From: CBDCVN01 sp965223045
GTDB taxonomy: Bacteria; Deinococcota; Deinococci; Deinococcales; Trueperaceae
Direction of reading: 5' to 3'
Assembly: GCA_965223045.1 (NCBI GenBank)
Contig: CBDCVN010000013.1
Location: forward strand, 1,302,001-1,366,000
DNA: 64,000 nucleotides
Made by a program: the position numbers and the translations under genes. Below the pieces are notes generated by a model. It saw only the letters and a program-made list of their open reading frames with translations. It made no database searches and was not told the origin of the DNA. Each line of letters starts with the position of its first letter. Positions within the stretch are counted from its first letter, which is position 1. This document shows positions 45,761-53,906 of the stretch, piece after piece.

Positions 45761-45978
45761 TATGCAAAGTCCCAATGACTAAACTCAGCCATGATTTCTT
45801 TGTCTGTTGGGGGTTGGGTATCTTTTACTGAGAAGCTAATACCTTCTACCTCTTTGGTTAGGGCCATTGCGTGGTTAGATGCCTGTATGTAGTTGCTAAA
45901 TGATGCCCATACATCTGAGCCTTGTGGGTTTATGCCTATGACTTGATACTGTCCTGTGGTAGAGTTTTGACTAATCAT
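45760..45978 (-). CDS. 72-residue protein, first of the cascade
   Basis: MISQNSTTGQYQVIGINPQG start, VKDTQPPTDKEIMAEFSHWD near the end. Soluble, beta then alpha. Expressed from the minus-strand half of the divergent promoter, with AAGGAAAC as ribosome site. Family unknown. Confidence 0.55.
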   Translation of the reverse strand: MISQNSTTGQYQVIGINPQGSDVWASFSNYIQASNHAMALTKEVEGISFSVKDTQPPTDKEIMAEFSHWDFA

Positions 45979-46050
45979 TTTGTTTCCTTAACAAATTTGA
46001 TTTCAGAGAAGGCATTCATCTTGGCGGGTGTTCGCCTTCACTGATAATCT

Positions 46051-46117
46051 ATCATACGTCTTTAATTACTACTTTGTCAATATGTATATTGACTAAATTA
46101 ATTAATCATGTTAATAT
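46051..46117. promoter_or_regulatory. Divergent promoter pair
   Basis: Minus strand: TTGACA (46075-46080), 18 bp, TATGAT (46051-46056). Plus strand: TTGACT (46089-46094), 17 bp, TAATAT (46112-46117). The plus promoter gives a start about seven bases later, at the repressor ATG. The minus leader of about 65 bases contains a GAAGGC/GCCTTC hairpin. Confidence 0.7.
46076..46093. promoter_or_regulatory. Operator: 18-bp perfect palindrome over both -35 boxes
   Basis: GTCAATATGTATATTGAC. The outer GTCAA and TTGAC arms are parts of the two -35 boxes, so a bound dimer would silence both promoters at once. The likely binder is the HTH repressor encoded 30 bp away. Confidence 0.65.
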
Positions 46118-46124
46118 GTTATTT

Positions 46125-46349
46125 ATGATAATTACTGTGAATGATCAAATCCGACAAGCAGTTAGAGTTGAATTAGCTAAAAAAGATATGAAACAAGTAG
46201 ATTTAGCAAAGGAAATTGGCGTATCTAAGCAATACCTTAACGTTATTATGCGTGGTAAAGCTGGGGGGGTACCAGAAACTTGGTTAAAAATCTTCGATAA
46301 ACTTGGCCTCGAGCTAGTAGTAAAGCCAAAGGAAGGTGATAATAGTTAA
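46125..46349 (+). CDS. XRE-like HTH repressor
   Basis: 74 residues from ATG at 46125. Helix-turn-helix: MKQVDLAKEIGVSKQYLNVI. Single-domain, like a compact Cro/CI. The ATG follows the -10 box by seven bases, so the mRNA is probably leaderless and its translation independent of a ribosome site. Placed between the divergent promoters and the integrase gene, as in phage and satellite switches. Confidence 0.7.
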   Translation: MIITVNDQIRQAVRVELAKKDMKQVDLAKEIGVSKQYLNVIMRGKAGGVPETWLKIFDKLGLELVVKPKEGDNS

Positions 46350-46444
46350 TGACATGTTGTGGCTAAATGTAATAACAGGTAAGCATTTTTGTGAGAGGTT
46401 AACAAACATTAGGATGCTTCAGAGTATTGAGGAAAGTTGATTAT
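46350..46444 (+). other. Spacer before the integrase gene
   Basis: Holds a GAGGA ribosome site 11 bases before the integrase ATG at 46445. No further gene seen. Confidence 0.4.
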
Positions 46445-46543
46445 ATGGCTGGTCAAATTGTAAAGCGTGGTGAACGCACTTTTCTAGTACGTGTATTCAT
46501 GGGGCGTAATAAAGATGGTAAACGTAATTATTACAACAAAACT

Positions 46544-47567
46544 AGGGCTGTTCCGAAATAAAATAGTGTTCCAAATACTTAACACATTGAATCAGAAACT
46601 TGGACGTTTACCAAAATTTGATAACAATATTATACATCCTGTTAGCTAGGGCATGTTGATAAAGTAAGTCATAATTTGCAAACTTAGGATATGAAAGTTA
46701 AATTAACAGACGAGCAATGGCAAAAAATACTAAATTTTCTCAAGGGTTACAAGATAGTGTGTATGTTTAGGAAATTTAGAATTGGCAATGAGGATCAATG
46801 CAGGAAGTTTATTGAAGGAGTCCTTTGGGTAACTAAAAGTGGTGCACAGTGGCGTTTGTTGCCAGAAGAATATGGAAAATGGAATAGTGTTTTTAAGCGT
46901 TTTGACCGCTGGGGCAAACAAGGAATTTGGCAAGCGATGTTTGAACACTTTGCTGAGGATGCTGATATGGAAAGTATAATGATAGATAGCACCATTGTAA
47001 GAGCTCACTCCTGTGCAGCAGGAGGAAAAGGGGGAAACGAAGAACAAGAATTGGGTAGAAGCAAAGGAGGTTACACCACCAAAGTACACGCTACAACAGA
47101 TGCTCTAGGCAATCCTCTCAAGTTAATATTGACTCCAGGGCAACGTAATGATGTTACCCAAGCAGAGGATTTGCTAGAAGATCTGGAGGCTGAAAGAGTA
47201 ATGGGGGACAAGGGATATGATGCTCAAGTTGTACTAGACAAGGTAGCAGAAATGGAAGCAGAAGCAGTAATACCTCCAAAGGCAAATAGGAAAGAGCAGC
47301 GGGAGTATGACAAAGAATTTTACAAGGAAAGGCATTTAATAGAGAATTTTTTCAACAAAATTAAGCAATATAGAAGAGTTTTTTCTAGATTTGAAAAGTT
47401 GTCTCGAAACTATTTAGCATTTTGCCAGTTTGCGTCGGTACTTATATGGCTACGCTAAAATCCCTTCAAGTAATATTTTTGATTTAGCACTTTTAGTGTC
47501 AACACGCCCTAGGATTTGAGCGATTGTATATCTTGTGATGTACGCAAAATTATTTCAGAACAAGTCT
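46544..47567 (+). mobile_element. ISg (IS5 family), complete, 1024 bp
   Basis: Ends AGGGCTGTTCCGAAATAAAA and TTATTTCAGAACAAGTCT. Target duplication ACT at 46541-46543 and 47568-47570. Confidence 0.92.
46691..47458 (+). CDS. IS5-family transposase (ISg)
   Basis: 255 residues. N-terminal DUF4096-like region (LTDEQWQKILNFL, WRLLPEEYGKW), then the DDE_Tnp_1 core: IMIDSTIVRAH (first Asp), VMGDKGYDAQ (second Asp) and ERHLIENFFNKIKQYRRVFS (Glu). Intact. Distinct from ISa and ISb in protein type although the terminal repeats are similar. Confidence 0.9.
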   Translation: MKVKLTDEQWQKILNFLKGYKIVCMFRKFRIGNEDQCRKFIEGVLWVTKSGAQWRLLPEEYGKWNSVFKRFDRWGKQGIWQAMFEHFAEDADMESIMIDSTIVRAHSCAAGGKGGNEEQELGRSKGGYTTKVHATTDALGNPLKLILTPGQRNDVTQAEDLLEDLEAERVMGDKGYDAQVVLDKVAEMEAEAVIPPKANRKEQREYDKEFYKERHLIENFFNKIKQYRRVFSRFEKLSRNYLAFCQFASVLIWLR

Positions 47568-48113
47568 ACTGTACATGGAACAAAAAAGGATGCTGAAAAA
47601 GTACGCAATAAATTGCTGAGGGAAAAAGATCTTGGGATTCTTGCTACTCCAACACACCACACATTAGATGAGTACCTTGATCACTGGCTCGAGGTAGCAG
47701 CAAAACCACGGCTTAGAGCTAAAACCTTTGATGAGTATAAAAGGCAAATTGCAAGGTATGTGCGTCCCACTTTAGGCCATCTTAAACTTACTCAAGTAAG
47801 GCCTGTGACTATCCAAGGTTTATATGGAGATATGCTCAATCGTAACTTATCTTCTCGTACAGTTAGATTAACTCATGCGATTTTACGTAATGCTTTAGAC
47901 CAAGCAGTCAAGTGGCAAATACTGACCTACAATCCTGCAGATGCTGTGGATTTACCTAGACATGAAAAGCAGGAGATGAAAGTATTAAGCCAAGAAGAGG
48001 CAAATCGCTTTCTTGAAGCAGCAAAATGAGCTTACCCCCAAAAACTGGACAGAAAACCCCGGCGAAATTAAGGTCCATAGAAGATGTAAAATATCTAGAA
48101 TATGGAGATATAA

Positions 48114-48407
48114 ATGAGCCAGACAAAAGGAATAAGAAAAACATATAAGAAAGAATTCAAAGCTAAAGTTGCAGCAGCAGCCATAGTTGGAGAGAAGAAT
48201 CTTGCAGAATTAGCAAATCAATATGGTGTACACACCACTCAAATTAAAGAATGGAAAAAAGCTGGATCAGAAGCATTGCATGAAAGGTTTTCATTACTAA
48301 GAGGTAGAAAAGCAAGACTACAAGAACGTAGAGAGGCTGCACTGTACGAACAGATTGGCAAATTGAAAATGGAACTAGATTTTTTGTCCAAAGGGCTCAA
48401 AAACTGA
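48114..48407 (+). CDS. IS3-family OrfA (ISf copy 2)
   Basis: 97 residues. Helix-turn-helix (NLAELANQYGVHTTQIKEWK) and a C-terminal leucine-zipper-like helix (RREAALYEQIGKLKMELDFL). Followed by a -1 frameshift site into OrfB. Confidence 0.88.
   Translation: MSQTKGIRKTYKKEFKAKVAAAAIVGEKNLAELANQYGVHTTQIKEWKKAGSEALHERFSLLRGRKARLQERREAALYEQIGKLKMELDFLSKGLKN
48380..48386 (+). promoter_or_regulatory. Programmed -1 frameshift heptamer
   Basis: T TTT TTG in the OrfA frame (codons GAT TTT TTG), 19 bases before the OrfA stop. OrfB is in the -1 frame and stays open across it, giving an OrfAB fusion. Confidence 0.6.
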
Positions 48408-48421
48408 GTCAAGAGGAACGT

Positions 48422-49258
48422 ATGTTGATAGTCGATCCAAGGCACCCTCAATTGAGCATTACTAAGCAATGTGAGTTACTGAGACTGAATCGTAGTAGTT
48501 ATTACTATCGACCTACAGGAATTAGTGACCTCAATGAAAAGTTGATGCAAAGGATAGATGAGTTGTATACAGATCATCCTTTTCTAGGTTATCGCAAGAT
48601 AACAGCAATGCTAAATAGAGAAAGCTATAAGGTCAATCATAAAAGAGTATATCGTTTGATGTGTCTGATGGGTTTGCAAGCTATATATGCCAAACCCAAA
48701 CTAAGTAAACCAAAGGAAGGACATAAAATTTACCCATACCTTCTGAAAAACAAAATCATAAACAAACCAAATCAGGTATGGGCTAGTGATATTACGTATA
48801 TACGTTTGCAAGGAGGATATTGCTATCTGGTAGTAGTAATGGATTGGTATAGCCGTTATGTTGTTTCATGGGAAGTTTCGAATAGCATGAAAGCAGAGTT
48901 TTGTATAGAAGCATTAGAAGAGGCGTTGGAAGGAGAGAAGCCAGAGATATTCAATACAGATCAAGGTAGTCAGTACACAAGTCATGAGTTTACGGATATA
49001 TTGAAGGCAAACGAAATAGCAATCAGCATGGACGGAAGAGGGTGCTACATGGATAATATATTTACAGAAAGGTTGTGGAGAACGGTAAAGTATGAAGAAG
49101 TATATCTAAAGGAATACAAAAATATAGAGCAAGGAAGGGAAGAAATAGGAAAGTACTTACAATTTTATAACAGTGAACGTCCGCATCAATCATTGCAGTA
49201 CAAAACGCCTGAATTAGTTTACAGAGAGGAGAAAACTAAATCAATAATAACAGGATAG
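48422..49258 (+). CDS. IS3-family OrfB integrase (ISf copy 2)
   Basis: 278 residues from ATG, but the frame is open further upstream through RAQKLSQEER and joins OrfA by frameshift. HTH_21 region (LLRLNRSSYYYRP) and rve DDE core (WASDITYI, FNTDQGSQY, MDNIFTERLW). Intact. Confidence 0.9.
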   Translation: MLIVDPRHPQLSITKQCELLRLNRSSYYYRPTGISDLNEKLMQRIDELYTDHPFLGYRKITAMLNRESYKVNHKRVYRLMCLMGLQAIYAKPKLSKPKEGHKIYPYLLKNKIINKPNQVWASDITYIRLQGGYCYLVVVMDWYSRYVVSWEVSNSMKAEFCIEALEEALEGEKPEIFNTDQGSQYTSHEFTDILKANEIAISMDGRGCYMDNIFTERLWRTVKYEEVYLKEYKNIEQGREEIGKYLQFYNSERPHQSLQYKTPELVYREEKTKSIITG

Positions 49259-49949
49259 GTTGTTATCAAGCTTACAAACAATGTAATCTCAATTTGATAT
49301 CATTTTAGTAGGTCTTAATTAACCTTAATTTTTTGTCCGATCAATTGGGTTCACCTCAAAAGAAGATCGCTGGTATGAATTTTTTGCACTCCTACTAACT
49401 ACAGGTTTAAGGCCAAGTGAAGCCATTGCTCTTAAATGGTCAGACCTTGATTTAGCAAATAATCGGCTTCATGTAAGCAGAACTCTTAGCAAAGTCAAAG
49501 GAGAGTGGAGTTTTGAGGAGCCAAAAACTAAAAGTAGCCGTCGTGTAGTATATTTGCCAAGTGGATTGAGCAAGTTGTTAGCTAATATGCCTCAAAATGG
49601 ATCGGAGTTAGTTTTTACTAATGATAAAGGTCATCCTGTACGCTTACGTGGTGTCATTGAGCATCATTTTAAACCTTTGCTAGGACGTGTTGGTATAAGT
49701 TCTGACGTAAGGCTTTACGATTTGCGTCATACCTGCGCTACACTTTTGCTTTTAGCAGATGAACATCCTAAAAAGGTAGCTGAGAAGCTAGGTCATGCAG
49801 ATGTAACCTTGACACTTAATACTTACTCTCATGTGCTTCCGGGGATGCAGCAAGAAGGAGCTGAAAAACTTGATAGGATGCTCTTTCAAAATAATTCTAT
49901 TGAAGGTCAAGTCATAAACAAAACACTTAATTAGAGTTATTTTTTATTT

Positions 49950-49969
49950 GGCACACCATAGGCACACAA
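49950..49969 (+). repeat. Candidate integrase arm sites, right end
   Basis: GGCACACCATAGGCACACAA, matching the left-end pair at 24582 in 17 of 20 positions with the same 11-bp spacing. It lies 27 bp before attR. Confidence 0.55.
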
Positions 49970-49995
49970 GACAGGTATGATAAGATTTTTAGCTC

Positions 49996-50083
49996 TTAAA
50001 CTAATTCAATTTTTAACGTTCAAGTTGGTGCCGAGAGTGGGACTTGAACCCACACGCCTTTTCAGGCAACAGATTTTAAGTCT
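49996..50083 (+). repeat. attR, 88-bp direct repeat
   Basis: Identical to 24383-24470. It covers the 3' part of the intact tRNA-Leu gene, so the gene is rebuilt at this junction. Confidence 0.95.
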
Positions 50084-50112
50084 GTAGCGTCTACCAATTC
50101 CGCCATCCCGGC
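50026..50112 (-). tRNA. tRNA-Leu (UAA), integration target
   Basis: Full cloverleaf with long variable arm, 5' GCCGGGATGGCGGAATTGGT, anticodon TAA in the loop TTAAAAT, encoded CCA end. The integrative element uses its 3' half as attachment site. Confidence 0.95.
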
Positions 50113-50164
50113 TCGGAAATAGCGCTAGCTAGTATAAAACGATGTAAGCTTATTAGTCAATATT

Positions 50165-50929
50165 TTAATTACTGATACTTATGTCACCAAAAAAACATTG
50201 AGTGCTGAGCTTAAGGGTTGTGTTGATATTACCTTCTTGCTTGCTGTGATCAACTACATCACCTAGGAACTTAGTGCTAGCTAACTCTACTTGCCAATCT
50301 TTAGGTATCTTTATACTAACAGAGCCAAAACTACAAGTCACCGACAGATAAACAATACTTTCCTTAGATTTAGCTTGACGTAAATCAATGTCTAAGTCAC
50401 CAAGTATGCACTTTCCTGAAACATTGCTAAACTCACTAGTGATATAAGATCTTGATCTAAAAATTGCATTAGCGGAAGCATTAGTGCTTTTAGGATTTTG
50501 TTGAAAATTTTCTTGTTGATTATTAGTATAACTTTTAAAGATATTATTTAAACCCCTTAGTGCCCCTCGAAATGTAGTGCTGGCAGTTTTCGCAAAGCCT
50601 CCTAGCATTAAACTTGCTATTCCTTTATTACCTTGGGTAAGTAAATAGACTCCAGAAAGAATGAGCACCACAGGCCCAAGTATGCTAATTAGTTTTAGGA
50701 GATTTAAAGTAAATAATAGTAGAACTCCACCCACAAGCATAAAGATTTGAGCTTGCTTTGCATTTTTGCTATTCCTAAGTTGATAGTATCCTATGGCAAC
50801 TAGTATAAGCGGCCACAAGCTAATGATAATTCCCCATAAGGAACCTGTAACCCTCAAGACTAATAAGAAAACGCCTAGAACAACTAAAATTGTACCTATA
50901 CGAGCTGTACTCAGTTGCTTTGAAAGCAT
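50165..50929 (-). CDS. LiaF-like membrane protein
   Basis: 254 residues from ATG at 50929; an in-frame upstream extension would run through the tRNA gene. Four hydrophobic segments in the first 120 residues (GTILVVLGVFLLVLRV, LWPLILVAIGYYQL and others), then a soluble beta-rich domain (CILGDLDIDLRQA, TCSFGSVSIKIPKDW, CFFGDISIS), as in LiaF/DUF2154 proteins that sense cell-envelope stress. No LiaRS genes adjacent. Function inferred from fold only. Confidence 0.7.
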   Translation of the reverse strand: MLSKQLSTARIGTILVVLGVFLLVLRVTGSLWGIIISLWPLILVAIGYYQLRNSKNAKQAQIFMLVGGVLLLFTLNLLKLISILGPVVLILSGVYLLTQGNKGIASLMLGGFAKTASTTFRGALRGLNNIFKSYTNNQQENFQQNPKSTNASANAIFRSRSYITSEFSNVSGKCILGDLDIDLRQAKSKESIVYLSVTCSFGSVSIKIPKDWQVELASTKFLGDVVDHSKQEGNINTTLKLSTQCFFGDISISN

Positions 50930-50944
50930 ATTAAAAGTGCCTAT

Positions 50945-51029
50945 TGGTGCGAGGAATGGGACTTGAACCCACACACCCGAAGGTACCAGATCCTAAATCT
51001 GGCGCGTCTACCAATTCCGCCATCCTCGC
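50945..51029 (-). tRNA. tRNA-Leu (UAG)
   Basis: 5' GCGAGGATGGCGGAATTGGT, anticodon TAG in the loop TTTAGGA, long variable arm, encoded CCA. Confidence 0.95.
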
Positions 51030-51090
51030 GTAATCAAGAGCTTTTAAAACATAAAAAGTCAACACAATAAATAACAATACAATAGGTAAA

Positions 51091-51167
51091 TGGGGTGGAC
51101 AATGGGATTTGAACCCATGACCCTCGGAACCACAATCCGATGCTCTAACCAACTGAGCTATGCCCAC
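51091..51167 (-). tRNA. tRNA-His (GUG)
   Basis: Seven-pair acceptor stem GTGGGCA/TGTCCAC, anticodon GTG in TTGTGGT, discriminator C73 and CCA encoded. The genomic base at -1 is T rather than the expected G. Confidence 0.93.
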
Positions 51168-51250
51168 AAGCATACCATACCTATCTATACCCATACCTTA
51201 TAATAAGGCATATTGTGCTGCTATTGCAGCCTTGACATTCTACGCAGAGT

Positions 51251-51265
51251 TTGACTTTTAGTCAA
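51251..51265. promoter_or_regulatory. TTGACT/AGTCAA palindrome before trigger factor
   Basis: TTGACTTTTAGTCAA, perfect six-base arms, 16 bases before the ATG. Similar arms occur at 25431 and 46076 in the integrative element. Confidence 0.35.
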
Positions 51266-51281
51266 TAGATTGGGAAAATTT

Positions 51282-52562
51282 ATGAAAGAAGACTTTACTA
51301 GTCAGGTTATTAAATTAGGAGATGCTCGAGCCCAACTAAAAATAACTATCCCTAACTACATAGTAACCAAGACCTTTAATGCTGTTTACCAAAACATAGC
51401 TAGGCAAGTAAATGTTCTTGGTTACAGGCCTAGCAAGGTTCCAAAACAAATGGTACTAGAGAAAATAGGTGGTCAAAAAGCCTTACAAGAAGAGGTGCGT
51501 AGTGCTTTGATTAATTACTACTACCCAAAAGCATTAGAAAAACATCAGTTGACTCCTATTAACGCCAAATTTAGCAGCAAACTGCCCTTAGAAGGGAAAG
51601 ATTATGTATTTGATGTAGATATTGAGCTTTACCCTTTAGTAGTTTTACCTAAGCTTGAAGATATTGTCTTAGAAACAAAAGTTGAGCAGGTTACAGAAGA
51701 GGTTTTTAACCAGAACATTGAAAGCCTGCGTATGCAAAATGCCCTTTATGTACCTGTTGATAATCAAGCAGCTAAAGCAAAAGATATAGTTTATCTGCAA
51801 TGGTTAGAGGACCCTGATGAAAATATTTTGCTTATTGATTTGCAAACTGTACAAGATGGAATTATTCAGCAATTAGAGGGTAGAAATATTGGTGAGGTTT
51901 TTAATTTTACACTCCCTCCTAACTTTTTAGAAGATTTAAGCAAGGCCTCTAATTTATTTGACAATTTACCTTTTCTCAGTTCTCGAGTAGTTGTCAAGGA
52001 TATAAAGGCTTGTGTGTTGCCCAAATCTAATGAAGATCTTGCTAAAACTTTAGGTTTTGAACTATGGGCAGAAGTAGAAAAAGATCTCTTTGATACTTTA
52101 CAAATGCGATTTGATGAGCAAGGTTTCCAAGTCCAAAAAGATGAGTTGCTTGAAAAGCTTGTAGCTAAAACTAAAACTCAGCCCCCAGAAGTATTTATTG
52201 AGCACCACAAAGAATTTTTGCTAGACGAACTTGCTTATGAGCTTGATCAAGAAGGTAAAAGCCTAGAGGAGCATTTTAATGATCTTAGGAAGAGGAATAG
52301 GTATAGGGATTTTGTAATCCAACTTGAAGAAGAGGCTAGTATGCAGGCCAAGCGAGATCTTGTTCTGGAAGCGATTGTTAGAGAACAGAAGATTAACTTA
52401 AATGAAGAAGAGTTCACTAATAGCTTGCAGCGTATTGCTGACAGTGAGGGTAGTACAATAAGTGAATTCAAAGAGTCAAGAGGTCAAGATTGGTTAGGTA
52501 ATTACCATTTCTTCCTTACTTGTGAGAAAGCCTTAAGTGAGATGGTAAAAGAAATAACCTAG
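51282..52562 (+). CDS. tig: Trigger factor
   Basis: 426 residues from ATG at 51282; a TTG 12 bases upstream is less likely. The N-terminal ribosome-binding domain has GYRPSKVPKQMVLEK in place of the usual GFRxGKxP. A shortened FKBP-like domain lies about 155-245 and a helical C-terminal chaperone arm after it. The protein is divergent and its peptidyl-prolyl site may be weak. Chaperone for nascent chains at the ribosome exit. Usual partners clpP and clpX are not next to it; ISe copy 2 follows directly. Confidence 0.85.
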   Translation: MKEDFTSQVIKLGDARAQLKITIPNYIVTKTFNAVYQNIARQVNVLGYRPSKVPKQMVLEKIGGQKALQEEVRSALINYYYPKALEKHQLTPINAKFSSKLPLEGKDYVFDVDIELYPLVVLPKLEDIVLETKVEQVTEEVFNQNIESLRMQNALYVPVDNQAAKAKDIVYLQWLEDPDENILLIDLQTVQDGIIQQLEGRNIGEVFNFTLPPNFLEDLSKASNLFDNLPFLSSRVVVKDIKACVLPKSNEDLAKTLGFELWAEVEKDLFDTLQMRFDEQGFQVQKDELLEKLVAKTKTQPPEVFIEHHKEFLLDELAYELDQEGKSLEEHFNDLRKRNRYRDFVIQLEEEASMQAKRDLVLEAIVREQKINLNEEEFTNSLQRIADSEGSTISEFKESRGQDWLGNYHFFLTCEKALSEMVKEIT

Positions 52563-52660
52563 GCATAAAGATTTTTTACTGGCTGAAGTTTATTTATAAA
52601 TACTATAGCTAGACCTCTCCCTCACGCCAATAATCCTGTTTTAGGGGTACATCGTTCTGT

Positions 52661-53650
52661 CTACATTTCTATAGCTTCAAGTAGGTCATATGCTCTTTGC
52701 TGTTGCTTATTCGCTATAGTGTCTACTTTTACTAAATTTGCATCCTCCTCTCCTTTGTAATTGCAAGTATTTCTTACTATGCTACTTAGATCCGATAGTA
52801 ATGTCTGAAAACTGTGAACTTTACTACCATCTTCTACTTTGTTTTTGCTAATGCCTTCTTTGACCTTGCCGCTCTTTTCACGGGGTTACTTTCCTCTTTT
52901 TTACCTTTTTAGGGTACTGTGCACATTCATGCGAAAATGTACGTTAAGGGTGTCTCTAAAAAGTATTGAACAATTAAGAGACGGCTTTTCATTTAGGGAC
53001 ATATTTTAGAGACTAATTTCATGGTGTTTTTGGCATCAAATCTACTGATTACAACCTGTCCATAAAACGACCATTTAAGAGATTAAAGCCAAGGTTTTTA
53101 ACGTGCTACAAGCTGTTTTATTTCTTAGCGTACATTTTCGCATGAATGTGCACAGTACCCTATATCCTTGCCTTGCTTCCAACCATTCAATTACCTTACA
53201 CACTTCTTCTTCCCTTGCTTTCCTTACTTCTAGCATTTCTGGTAAAGTTGTTGTTTCCCACCATCTTATTGTTGCTAATTTACTATTTGGTGCTAGTATC
53301 CTTGCTGCTATCAATGCTTCTACTAAGTTTCTTTCTTGTGTGGCACGACTTGCTATTAACCTCTTAAACTCTAGTTTCTCCATAGCTTTTATTACTGCTT
53401 TTACATGTCCATGATGCTTAGATTCAATCACTTCAAAAGCTTGATCTATAGGTACAAACTGCTTACCCTTTAAACAGCTTCGGATCATTTCTATAATTTC
53501 ATCACCTAGTGGACTTAGGTTTGCTAGGGTTTCTTTTTTTACCTTGCCATCTTTACGATAAGAACGTCTCAGTAAGTAAGATTTATAAGTTTTTCCTTTA
53601 TACTGGCGAGTGCTTGTAGCTACATGCATCCCAGAAGACCTATTCCTCAT
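52661..53650 (-). pseudogene. ISe transposase remnant, two pieces
   Basis: The N-terminal piece (53161-53650) runs from MRNRSSGMHV to EARQGY, identical to the copy at 6894. The C-terminal piece (about 52661-52909) reads KVHSFQTLLSDLSSIVRNTC, typical of the end of IS1634-like transposases, and stops at 52661. The catalytic middle is missing. Confidence 0.82.
52912..53160. mobile_element. 249-bp element with long inverted repeats
   Basis: Ends GGGTACTGTGCACATTCATG (left) and CATGAATGTGCACAGTACCC (right). The repeats extend about 37 bp inward with one mismatch. TA flanks both ends. One end joins ISe in its native sequence; the other joins a different part of ISe. Interior reading on the minus strand has VVISRFDAKNTMKL, possibly from a lost transposase. 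Confidence 0.75.
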
Positions 53651-53906
53651 AGCTAAAGTACAGGATAGCAGATTTTGACAATTAATTCAACTTTTAGTGT
53701 CTACAGTATTGCACCCTAAATTACCCCTTTGCATTGTGTAGAAAGATGCTAACGCCGATTTTGATCAATAAACTTCAGACTGGATGAGCGACTCAATAAA
53801 AAATTCACAAGCAAGGAATATAGTGAATCTATTCACGTTTCACGTTTTCTTTATGTCTTTTTCTGCGCCATGCAATGCTCCAATATCATTAATTTGAATA
53901 GAACTT

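Larger units (their letters stand above)
48027..49358 (+). mobile_element. ISf copy 2 (IS3 family), complete, 1332 bp
   Basis: Starts TGAGCTTACCCCCAAAAACT and ends ATTGGGTTCACCTCA. Target duplication AAA at 48024-48026 and 49359-49361. Confidence 0.93.
46445..49934 (+). pseudogene. Tyrosine integrase, split twice by insertion sequences
   Basis: Joining 46445-46543, 47571-48026 and 49362-49934 restores 375 residues. N-terminal arm-binding domain (RGERTFLVRVFMGRNKDGKR), SAM-like core-binding domain (LDEYLDHWLEVAAKPRLRAK), then the catalytic domain with TTGLRPSEAIAL (Arg), YDLRHTCATLLL (box II), KLGHADVTLTLN (His) and TYSHV (Tyr). ISg lies after NYYNKT and ISf after FLEAAK. The catalytic residues are all on the third piece, but DNA binding is lost. 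Confidence 0.92.
24383..50083 (+). mobile_element. Integrative element in tRNA-Leu, satellite- or plasmid-like
   Basis: 25.7 kb between 88-bp direct repeats. The tyrosine integrase gene lies next to attR and the intact tRNA. Gene content: HTH repressor with divergent switch, AlpA/Xis-like protein, antirepressor, primase, ATPase, helicase, ParB-methyltransferase and terminase-small-like proteins. No capsid, tail, portal, large terminase, relaxase or type IV secretion genes are visible. Four insertion sequences have entered it (at 36339, 42501, 46544 and 48027). Removing them and their duplications leaves about 19.6 kb. Confidence 0.88.
52583..53778 (-). mobile_element. ISe copy 2 (IS1634-like) with an internal insertion and deletion
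   Basis: Ends CTGAAGTTTATTTATAAATA (52583) and the complement of CTGAAGTTTATTGATCAAAA (53778). Target duplication ACTGG at 52578-52582 and 53779-53783. The centre is deleted and replaced by a 249-bp inverted-repeat element. Confidence 0.9.

Noticed and set aside
50930..51194. Protein-coding frames over the tRNA-Leu and tRNA-His genes
   Set aside because: The bases fold as tRNAs; the upstream extension of the LiaF-like gene runs through one of them.
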